Under the pieces are notes generated by a model. That model had not been told where the DNA came from. It did no database searches and saw only the letters and a list, made by a program, of their open reading frames with translations. Positions 8,519-15,182 of a DNA stretch of 48,577 nt are shown here, in pieces. A program made the position numbers and the translations under genes. The stretch lies in assembly GCA_045642925.1 (NCBI GenBank), contig JAZUJW010000050.1:1-48577 (forward strand), given 5' to 3'. Source of the DNA: Firm-04 sp045642925. Its GTDB lineage: Bacteria; Bacillota; Clostridia; Oscillospirales; Ruminococcaceae. The number at the start of each line of letters is the position of its first letter. Within the stretch, counting starts at the first letter, position 1.

Positions 8519-9220
8519 ATGCAAAAGAATCATTTGCTGAAAGTCTCAAGTATCATTATGACCGTTTCCGCTAGTCTTTCCATTTTGCTCTTCATTGCCA
8601 TGCTTTTCCTTTTCGGATACCTTAATAGTGCCGTGGCATCAACCAGTTATACTGAGGTCGGCACCAGTGCCCTCATCTGGAACTTCGTCAGTTCGTTTTT
8701 GGTTGATCTCCTTCTGATCGTCTTTTTAGCCTTGATGTGCGCAGTTGTACGATTGATCGCAGGTATCAAAGGCACAAAAAGTGCAGATGATCCCCAAAAG
8801 GGTGCATCCTGTGTCAAGTGGGGCATTACAATGCTGGTGATGAATGCAGTTTATACCGCTGTTGCACTGATTATCCTGATTGCCACATATGCCGAAATAA
8901 CCTCTCTTGTACACACTTCAGGTGGATCATTTAACCTCACTTCCACTGTCACCAGTTTTGCTTCCATGAATGTTCTGCCGGTTCTCTATCTGATCGGCGC
9001 ACTGAAAGCGAAAAAAGCACTGAACGATCCGAACTACTTCTACAATACACAACCGCCTTACAACAACCCGCCACAGTACACAAATCCTTCCTATCAGCAG
9101 CCTTATAATGCACCGCAGTACCAGACACCGCAATATCAGGCTCCGCAGCAGCCGACACCGCATTTCAATCAGCCGCGCAACGCATCTATGGACGATGTCA
9201 ACATTCCGCCGCGACAGTAA
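8519..9220 (+). CDS. Four-helix membrane protein with a Pro/Gln/Tyr-rich C-terminal tail
   Basis: I do not recognise a named family. The 233-residue protein has hydrophobic segments at about 10-35, 50-80, 98-122 and 140-160. A conserved-looking cytoplasmic-type loop (RLIAGIKGTKSADDPQKGAS) joins the second and third. Residues about 174-233 form a low-complexity tail of NPPQY, YQQPYNAPQY and YQAPQQP-type repeats, like the disordered tails on small Firmicute membrane proteins that may organise partners. The start follows GGAGGT at 8507-8512 and the gene has its own promoter. A stem-loop lies between it and the methyltransferase, so the two may or may not be cotranscribed. Confidence 0.7.
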   Translation: MQKNHLLKVSSIIMTVSASLSILLFIAMLFLFGYLNSAVASTSYTEVGTSALIWNFVSSFLVDLLLIVFLALMCAVVRLIAGIKGTKSADDPQKGASCVKWGITMLVMNAVYTAVALIILIATYAEITSLVHTSGGSFNLTSTVTSFASMNVLPVLYLIGALKAKKALNDPNYFYNTQPPYNNPPQYTNPSYQQPYNAPQYQTPQYQAPQQPTPHFNQPRNASMDDVNIPPRQ

Positions 9221-9259
9221 GATTTCATCCGCTGTACGCGATGCATTCATATAAAATAA

Positions 9260-9292
9260 GCAGCAAAGTGTCAACCACTTTGCTGCATTTGT
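9260..9292 (+). terminator. Stem-loop between membrane protein and methyltransferase genes
   Basis: A perfect 11-bp stem GCAGCAAAGTG / CACTTTGCTGC with loop TCAAC, followed by ATTTGTTTG. The T tract is interrupted and the next gene's GGAGGA lies only 9 bases after the stem. It may be a leaky terminator or a leader structure for the next gene. Confidence 0.6.
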
Positions 9293-9306
9293 TTGGAGGA
9301 TATTTT

Positions 9307-9945
9307 ATGGAACCAACACCTTCTATCACTGAACTTGGCAATCCTGCAAAACCACAGGGCGATGCCGGAACCGAAATGCTGTCCAAAATGAACGAAAGTC
9401 ATTATGCCGTCAGCGGATGGGGTATGGCACACTTTGCACTTGCACCGCATGACCGCATTCTGGATATTGGCTGCGGCGGCGGTGAAACGCTTTCCCGTCT
9501 TGCAGCTATGGCAGAAGATGCCATGCTATATGGTGCGGACTACTCCCCTGTTTCGGTCGCCGCATCCAAACAGCACAATGCCGCATGGATTGCAGACGGC
9601 AAAATGCAGATTTTCGAAGCATCTGTGGAACAACTGCCATTTCCTGCCAACTTCTTTCAGCGCATCATTACCGTCGAAAGCTTTTACTTCTGGCCAGATC
9701 CACTGGAAAATCTGCGGGAAGTCTATCGTGTTGCCGCACATGGCAGTCAATTTCTGATTATCGCTGATATCTATGGCGGTGCTGACCTTTCCGAAGACGA
9801 TATTGCAAACATCCAAAAATATCAGCTTTACAATCCGACACCGCAGGAATTTCGTCAGCTTCTGGAAAATGCAGGATTTTCTGATGTGCAGATTCACTTG
9901 CAGGAAGGCACAACATGGATCTGTGCAGAGGGCAGAAAAAATTAA
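9307..9945 (+). CDS. Class I SAM-dependent methyltransferase
   Basis: The protein has 212 residues with the Rossmann-type SAM-binding motif I at about residue 55 (RILDIGCGGGETLSRLAAM). The acidic residue of motif II follows in YGADYSPVSV, and the post-motif segment is FQRIITVESFYFWPDP. This layout matches the UbiE/Methyltransf_11 group, which methylates small molecules; the substrate is unknown. The start at 9307 has GGAGGA seven bases upstream. It converges on the HD-GYP gene with a 19-base gap and no obvious terminator. No promoter of its own is evident after the upstream stem-loop. Confidence 0.85.
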   Translation: MEPTPSITELGNPAKPQGDAGTEMLSKMNESHYAVSGWGMAHFALAPHDRILDIGCGGGETLSRLAAMAEDAMLYGADYSPVSVAASKQHNAAWIADGKMQIFEASVEQLPFPANFFQRIITVESFYFWPDPLENLREVYRVAAHGSQFLIIADIYGGADLSEDDIANIQKYQLYNPTPQEFRQLLENAGFSDVQIHLQEGTTWICAEGRKN

Positions 9946-9964
9946 TCACGCATCATACTATCCA

Positions 9965-11662
9965 TCATGACGCTTCATAATATGCATCATAGTAGGCTTC
10001 GATTTGTTTACAACAGGCTTCAAAGCATTCCTGCAAATTCGGGTCAAAATGGCTTCCGAAGGAATCTGACATGATTTGATGCGCCATCTCATAAGACATC
10101 GCTTCCTTATAGCATCGTTTACTGACCAACGCATCATACACATCCGCAATTGCCATCAGTCGTGCTTCCAATGGGATATCTGTTCCTGCAAGATGTTCGG
10201 GATATCCCTTGCCATTCCATTTTTCATGATGATACATGGCAATATTCTGACTGATTTCCAGTACCTCCTCTTCCTCCATGTTTTTCAGCACCTTATCTAC
10301 GATTTCCTTGCCGATGACCGTATGCGTTTTCATGATTTCAAACTCATCATCGGTCAATTTTCCGTTTTTGCAGAGAATATTGTCCGCAATGGCAAGCTTT
10401 CCAAGGTCATGCATAGGCGCTGTATGCACAACCGTATTTGAAAACTGCGGCGTGATTTCAGGATAACCCTTCGTCACCAGATAATCCATGAGGATTTTCA
10501 CCACAGCACTCGTGCGCTTGACATGACCGCCTGTATTGCCGTCACGGTTTTCAATGATATCCGACATACTCATAATGATGTGGTCTTGCATCGCGCGGAT
10601 ATGCTTCGTTTTTTCCTGTACCGTTACTTCAAGGTCATGCTGATATTTTTCCATCAGCCGTACATAGCTGCGATGGGCAGTCACATCTTTCAGCATCAGC
10701 AGCGTACCGACCTCCAGCTTCTCCTTCTTCACTTTCCGTACTTCGCACTCGTAAGACTGTTCTTCAAATTCATATTCCTTTTCTGTTCCGTTTTTCATCG
10801 CGTTCAGTACAGATAAGGTTTTATCGTCAATTGCTTCCCCGACAGAAAGCCGTCCCAAGGAAGGAAACATTTTCAGCGCCAATGGGTTACAGCTTTGAAA
10901 ACTGCCGTCAATCGAAAACATGATGATGGCATCTCGAGATTCGGCAAAAATCTCATCTCGCACATAGCTGCGCAAATCATAAATATTTACAACGAAAACC
11001 AGCACCATCAGCAAAATGATGCCAAGCGTCAGCCCAATTGGTGCAATACTGTATGCAGGCTTCCAGATTGCCTCTATCAAATACAAGGCATATGGCAGTG
11101 TAGCAGTCTGCATCAGAATTACAGAATGAATATTTCGGCGGTGGCTGGAACGACGCATATTTCGGATGGCATAAATCGCCATAGTGATAAAATACACAAT
11201 GCAGCGGAAATTAAACCAATACATCAAAGGCCCGGGCGTAATTGCCAGCTTACAAGCATCCCCTGATACTGACAGTGACACCGCTTTATGCATCAGCGGG
11301 TTGATATCACAGGTCATGGCGATCACTGCCATCAGAACGCTTCCGAAATACATGATCATGCGCGAAGGTTTATGCAAGGTAATGCGGCAAAATGTTGCAA
11401 ACAGAAGCGTCAGCGTGTATGGCACAAAAGAACCGCCCAGATAGATGAGTTTCTGCGCGATCATCAGTTCTTCCAGCGTACTGCCTGTCGAGGAGAAAAA
11501 ATAACCAAGCTGCATAATGCCTGCAAATACGATGGTATACGTTAATTCTTTTTGATAGCGGCTGGGCGGAAGTGTTGCCAGTAACAGAAACATCGCACCA
11601 GTGATTACCAGCCCGATTGCATAAATAGAGAGAAATACATTTGAAACGGTGAGTGCAAGCAT
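9965..11662 (-). CDS. Membrane-bound PAS/HD-GYP c-di-GMP phosphodiesterase
   Basis: This 565-residue protein has seven hydrophobic segments in residues about 1-215, resembling the 7TM sensor module of histidine kinases. A PAS-like domain follows (about 225-330, starting ESRDAIIMFSIDGSFQSCNP), then a short coiled coil and an HD-GYP domain (about 365-555). The latter has HDLGKLAI, HHEKWNGKGYPEHL and DVYDALVSKR, so the metal-binding and GYP residues are intact. The family hydrolyses c-di-GMP to GMP; the N-terminus likely senses a signal at the membrane. I chose ATG at 11662, about 10 bases after AAAGG; the TTG three codons earlier is too close to that site. Confidence 0.88.
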   Translation of the reverse strand: MLALTVSNVFLSIYAIGLVITGAMFLLLATLPPSRYQKELTYTIVFAGIMQLGYFFSSTGSTLEELMIAQKLIYLGGSFVPYTLTLLFATFCRITLHKPSRMIMYFGSVLMAVIAMTCDINPLMHKAVSLSVSGDACKLAITPGPLMYWFNFRCIVYFITMAIYAIRNMRRSSHRRNIHSVILMQTATLPYALYLIEAIWKPAYSIAPIGLTLGIILLMVLVFVVNIYDLRSYVRDEIFAESRDAIIMFSIDGSFQSCNPLALKMFPSLGRLSVGEAIDDKTLSVLNAMKNGTEKEYEFEEQSYECEVRKVKKEKLEVGTLLMLKDVTAHRSYVRLMEKYQHDLEVTVQEKTKHIRAMQDHIIMSMSDIIENRDGNTGGHVKRTSAVVKILMDYLVTKGYPEITPQFSNTVVHTAPMHDLGKLAIADNILCKNGKLTDDEFEIMKTHTVIGKEIVDKVLKNMEEEEVLEISQNIAMYHHEKWNGKGYPEHLAGTDIPLEARLMAIADVYDALVSKRCYKEAMSYEMAHQIMSDSFGSHFDPNLQECFEACCKQIEAYYDAYYEAS

Positions 11663-11712
11663 AAAATCCAATCCTTTCTGTAAAGTCGCATTATGAACAT
11701 ATATTTTCTTTT

Positions 11713-11741
11713 ATTATAACACATTATTTATAATTTGTAAA
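11713..11741 (-). promoter_or_regulatory. Sigma-A promoter of the HD-GYP gene
   Basis: Minus strand: -35 TTTACA (11741-11736), 17-base spacer, -10 TATAAT (11718-11713). Confidence 0.85.
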
Positions 11742-11791
11742 GGCATGAAACAAATTTTTTCTGTGCATTTTCAATATCTTTTTATGATGTA

Positions 11792-11820
11792 TTGACTTTG
11801 ATTGGGTAATATGATATAAT
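11792..11820 (+). promoter_or_regulatory. Sigma-A promoter of the nitroreductase gene
   Basis: -35 TTGACT (11792-11797), 17-base spacer, -10 TATAAT (11815-11820). It is divergent from the HD-GYP promoter with only 50 bases between the -35 boxes. Confidence 0.88.
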
Positions 11821-11888
11821 ATTTATATGCATTCTTGTGAATGCTTCAGCATAACTGTTTATATTGATGAATGAAAGGAATTTGAATT

Positions 11889-12413
11889 ATGAATGAAATT
11901 TTGAAAGCAATGGAAGAAAGAAGAAGCTGCCGCGCCTATCTGCCTGATATGGTCGCACAGGAAGACATTGATGCGATTTTGCGTGCAGGTACGTATGCAC
12001 CGACCGGCATGAACTGGCAGTCCCCCATCATCATCGCCGTTACAAACCCCGAAACCCGCAATCAACTTTCGAAGCTGAATGCCAGAATCATTGGTCAGGA
12101 AAACATGGATCCGTTTTATGGTGCGCCCGTTGTCCTGGTCGTACTGGCAGATAAATCCCGCCCGACTTACCTTTATGATGGCAGTCTGGTCATGGGCAAT
12201 CTGATGCTGGCTGCATCGACACTGGGACTCGGAAGCTGCTGGATTCACCGTGCAAAGGAAGAATTCGAGACCGAAGAAGGAAAAGCAATCCTCAAGTCAC
12301 TCGGCATTGAAGGCGATTATGAGGGCATTGGTCACTGTATTCTCGGCAAACCCGCCGCAGAACTTTCCCCTGCCGCACCGCGCAAATCGGACTACCTCTA
12401 TTACATCAAATAA
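11889..12413 (+). CDS. Nitroreductase-family flavin oxidoreductase
   Basis: The 174-residue protein begins with the family signature MEERRSCRAYL and ILRAGTYAPTGMNWQSP, which supply FMN phosphate contacts. The middle helix region is NLMLAASTLGLGSCWI and the C-terminal part is GHCILGKPA. The family forms FMN-containing homodimers that use NAD(P)H to reduce nitro compounds, quinones or flavins; the natural substrate is unknown. The length is typical of the short subgroup. The start follows GAAAGGAA by 8 bases. The downstream pseudouridine synthase begins 45 bases later with no terminator between, so they are probably cotranscribed. Confidence 0.88.
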   Translation: MNEILKAMEERRSCRAYLPDMVAQEDIDAILRAGTYAPTGMNWQSPIIIAVTNPETRNQLSKLNARIIGQENMDPFYGAPVVLVVLADKSRPTYLYDGSLVMGNLMLAASTLGLGSCWIHRAKEEFETEEGKAILKSLGIEGDYEGIGHCILGKPAAELSPAAPRKSDYLYYIK

Positions 12414-12458
12414 GCAAACGGCACGATTCCTCACTGTCAAACCGAAAGGATGCAAACC

Positions 12459-13310
12459 ATGGCGACCATTCGATTGGAGGTCGAAACAGAACAACCGATG
12501 GAACTGCGCACCTATGTACGCGGTCATGCGGGTGTTTCTTCGCACCTTCTGAAAAAAATGAAACAGCAGGAAAATGGGATCCTTTGTAATGGCAAGCCCA
12601 TCCGAGTCATTGACACGGTGAAAAAGGGCGATATTCTGCTGCTGACTTGTACGGAGTCCTCTGAGATTACAGGCAATCCTGATTTGCACGCGCCTGTGGT
12701 ATGGGAATCTCCGCAGCTTGTGGTTTACAACAAACCCGCAGGAATGCCTATACATCCGTCTATTCGGCATCGTGAGGATACGCTTGCGAATTTATTTGCC
12801 GCGCAATATCCGGAGAGTGCGTTTCATGCGTTATTTCGGCTTGACCGCAATACATCAGGGCTATGTGCTGTTGCAAAATGCGCCCATGCAGCGAATACGA
12901 TGCAGGGAATTTTTCAGAAAAAGTATTATGCGCTGACTGCGGCTGGACTGCATGGAGAAGGCACGATTTCCGCACCGATTGCGAGAATGCAGGATTCGGT
13001 AATTACGCGATGTGTTCGTGCAGACGGGAAGGAAGCCGTCACGCATTATCGGGTTTTACAGGAAACAACGCAGTGTTCGCTGGTGGAATGCACGCTGGAA
13101 ACGGGAAGAACGCATCAAATTCGGGTTCACATGGCGCACATTGGGTATCCGTTATTGGGGGATACGCTTTATGGCGGGGACTGTACTTTGATGAATGACC
13201 ATGCGCTGCACTGTGGAGAACTGCGGTTTTACTCATCGGAATACGAAAAAGAAGTAGTACTTGCAGTGCCGCTGCGGGATGAAATGCAAGCAATTTTGCA
13301 GAAAAAGTAA
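12459..13310 (+). CDS. RluA/RluD-family pseudouridine synthase
   Basis: The 283-residue protein has an S4-like N-terminal region (about 15-70, with VSSHLLKKMKQQENGILCNGKPI). The RluA catalytic core follows: VVYNKPAGMPIHPS, then the catalytic Asp in FRLDRNTSGLCAVAK, and the C-terminal ETGRTHQIRVHMAHIGYPLLGDTLYG. The first residue of the usual HRLDR motif is Phe instead of His; the catalytic Asp is kept. The family isomerises uridines in 23S rRNA or tRNA; which site is not decidable. The start at 12459 is spaced 9 bases from AAAGG; the in-frame ATG at 12450 abuts that site. An inverted-repeat element begins four bases after the stop. Confidence 0.88.
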   Translation: MATIRLEVETEQPMELRTYVRGHAGVSSHLLKKMKQQENGILCNGKPIRVIDTVKKGDILLLTCTESSEITGNPDLHAPVVWESPQLVVYNKPAGMPIHPSIRHREDTLANLFAAQYPESAFHALFRLDRNTSGLCAVAKCAHAANTMQGIFQKKYYALTAAGLHGEGTISAPIARMQDSVITRCVRADGKEAVTHYRVLQETTQCSLVECTLETGRTHQIRVHMAHIGYPLLGDTLYGGDCTLMNDHALHCGELRFYSSEYEKEVVLAVPLRDEMQAILQKK

Positions 13311-13314
13311 GCAG

Positions 13315-13381
13315 TTAAGGCAACACCGCACAAAGATGTGCCACCAAGCCGTCAGGTGTGCTTTGTGCGGTGTTGCCTTAA
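13315..13381. repeat. Inverted-repeat element, copy 2 (short, internally deleted form)
   Basis: A 67-bp element with near-perfect terminal inverted repeats: TTAAGGCAACACCGCACAAAG at the left and its exact complement at the right. The unique centre (ATGTGCCACCAAGCCGTCAGGTGTG) matches the right interior of copies 1 and 3 (GATGTGCCACCAAGC), so it is an internal deletion derivative. It lies four bases after the pseudouridine synthase stop. As RNA it forms a 21-bp stem, enough to act as a 3' stem-loop. Confidence 0.88.
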
Positions 13382-13618
13382 GGGGTGCCCCCAGTGCAGT
13401 ACCCGAATGAAAGGCAAGAGGCAAGAGAACTGGTAATCCTAGTTCTCTTGCCTCTAAATTTATGTTCGGTACGACAGGAGGGGAAACCCCTTCCTGATTA
13501 GCTGGACGAAAAAGGGAGTTTCGCGCTCTGCGGTGCAGACTGCTTGCAGTCTGTTGGCGTCCGGGAACGCTGTTACCGAACTCTGCCAAAGGGAATCAAT
13601 TCCCTTTGGAATCCTCAA
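13382..13618. repeat. Intergenic hairpin array (possible repeat element)
   Basis: No coding potential is evident, but secondary structure is dense. A 15-bp perfect stem AGAGGCAAGAGAACT (13417-13431 with 13441-13455) is nested in an outer stem GTACCCGAA/TTCGGTAC (13399-13407 with 13465-13472). Then come CAGGAGGGG/CCCCTTCCTG (13475-13496), CAGACTGC/GCAGTCTG (13536-13553) and a perfect CCAAAGGGAAT/ATTCCCTTTGG (13586-13609). The last stem lies just after the ABC ATPase stop on the minus strand and may serve as its terminator, though a T tract is missing. The pattern suggests a mobile or REP-like non-coding element. Confidence 0.65.
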
Positions 13619-14356
13619 TTATTTCTGCGCAAGGAATTTTTCGTATTCGTCACATATCGCCTTTGTGTCCCCAAATGCCTTTTGCTCCCCTCGCTCCAAC
13701 CAAAGCACTTTCGTCGCCATGCGCCGTATCTGCGGAAGCGAATGCGATACCAGAATCGTCGTCGTCCCACTCCCTATGATTTCCAGCATCTTCTTTTCAC
13801 TCTTTTTCCGAAATGCCCCATCTCCTACCGAAAGCACTTCGTCCAGTATCAGAATCTCCGGATTTACCAGACACGCTATCGAAAACGCTAGCCTCGATTT
13901 CATTCCCGACGAAAGCTGCGAAAATAATCTGTCCTCAAATTCCTTTAATTCCGCAAATTCAATGATCTTATCATACGTCTGATTCATAAACTCCCGCGTA
14001 TACCCAAGCATCGCACCACGCAAAAACGTGTTCTCCCGTATCGTCAGATCACCGTCAAATCCCGTGCCAAGCTCCAAAAGTGATGCAATCGAACCACTGA
14101 CATTCAGCGTTCCCGATACCGGACGCATAATGCCGGAAATGACCTTCAAAAGCGTGGATTTTCCAGCACCGTTCGAACCAATGATTCCCAGCAGTTCCCC
14201 TTCCTCTAAGGAAAACGTCACATCTTTGACCGCTGTGAATTCTTTTTCACGGTAGGTATGCTTGATTTTCTGTATCACAATGTCTTTCAGCCCAACTGTG
14301 GAGAAATCACCGACAATATACGATACAGAAACATGATTCAGCTCGATTTTACTCAA
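13619..14356 (-). CDS. ABC transporter ATPase for polysaccharide export (Wzt/TagH type)
   Basis: The 245-residue protein is one ABC nucleotide-binding domain. It has Walker A GSNGAGKST (about 58-66), the family's SGSIASLLELGTGFDGDLTIREN segment, signature LSSGMKSRLAF and Walker B ILILDEVLSVGD. The ALLELGTGF-type insert is typical of exporters of teichoic acid, O-antigen and similar glycans. It ends after the core domain, so the C-terminal sugar-recognition domain found in some Wzt proteins is absent. The start is a TTG at 14356 preceded by GGAGG at 9 bases; no ATG is better placed. It is the last gene of the polysaccharide operon, paired with the permease 15 bases upstream. Confidence 0.92.
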   Translation of the reverse strand: MSKIELNHVSVSYIVGDFSTVGLKDIVIQKIKHTYREKEFTAVKDVTFSLEEGELLGIIGSNGAGKSTLLKVISGIMRPVSGTLNVSGSIASLLELGTGFDGDLTIRENTFLRGAMLGYTREFMNQTYDKIIEFAELKEFEDRLFSQLSSGMKSRLAFSIACLVNPEILILDEVLSVGDGAFRKKSEKKMLEIIGSGTTTILVSHSLPQIRRMATKVLWLERGEQKAFGDTKAICDEYEKFLAQK

Positions 14357-14371
14357 AATATGCGTCCTCCT

Positions 14372-15160
14372 TCACATATAGTACAGGAATTTATAGTTGT
14401 ATTTTTTATAAATATATGCTCCGATCAGCAGCGCTAATATCGCATACCCTGCACAAAGCAAATGCGTTACAACACCGGGCACATAACCATAAATAACAAC
14501 ACAGCGCACATATTTGATATACACATAAATCGGATTGAGATAGAAAAGCTTCTGCACAGTTTCCGAATAGGCATCTGTGTAGTAGAAAATTGCAGAAAGA
14601 TACATCAGCAAAGTCGTAAAAATATCGTACAAATACTGAATATCCTTGAACAGCACGAACAATGCCGAAAGAATAAATCCGCATCCGATATTAAACACAA
14701 TAATGCAGAGAACCGGATATACCAGCGTTAGAAAATTCCATGAGAAATGAATGCCGTCTATCGCCGCAAACAGGAAGAAAATCAAAAGCGTCAAGCCGAA
14801 ATTGATACAGGCTGCAACATTTTTTGACAGCAAAAACATATATTTCGGCAGATTGATTTTCGTAATGATGCCCGCATTTGACATCAGAGAACTCATACCG
14901 CCTGTTGTCGAATCACGGAAAAACGAGAAAAACAGGTTTCCTGCAAACAGGTAGATGGTATAATGTGGTACATCCCGTCCGAAAAATCGCGTAAATACAA
15001 TGGTCATAATCAAAAGCTGCATCAGCGGCGAGATCAGGCTCCACAAAATACCCAGAATCGTTCGCTTATACTTCTTTTTGAAATCACGCTTGACCAGTTC
15101 CTCAAACAGAAATTGATTTTTCTTCATTTTCGCAATTGCTGCTTGAATATAATTCACCAT
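14372..15160 (-). CDS. ABC-2 type polysaccharide exporter permease (Wzm/TagG type)
   Basis: The 262-residue protein has about six membrane helices. Its N-terminal segment FEELVKRDFKKKYKRTILGILWSLISPL is diagnostic of TagG/Wzm permeases, where an amphipathic helix and the KYK...LG..W..L.P motif precede the first helix. It forms a dimeric channel driven by the downstream ATPase and exports a completed lipid-linked glycan. I start it at ATG 15160, which follows GAAAGGA by about 13 bases. An ATG at 15196 is possible but overlaps the preceding gene and has no ribosome site. A 22-base gap separates it from the upstream glycosyltransferase. Confidence 0.9.
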   Translation of the reverse strand: MVNYIQAAIAKMKKNQFLFEELVKRDFKKKYKRTILGILWSLISPLMQLLIMTIVFTRFFGRDVPHYTIYLFAGNLFFSFFRDSTTGGMSSLMSNAGIITKINLPKYMFLLSKNVAACINFGLTLLIFFLFAAIDGIHFSWNFLTLVYPVLCIIVFNIGCGFILSALFVLFKDIQYLYDIFTTLLMYLSAIFYYTDAYSETVQKLFYLNPIYVYIKYVRCVVIYGYVPGVVTHLLCAGYAILALLIGAYIYKKYNYKFLYYM

Positions 15161-15182
15161 AATGGATACATCTATCCTTTCT

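Noticed and set aside
13233..13589. 118-residue minus-strand reading frame across the short repeat and hairpin array
   Set aside because: It runs from the pseudouridine synthase gene's antisense strand through palindromic repeats; composition and lack of a ribosome site argue against a gene.
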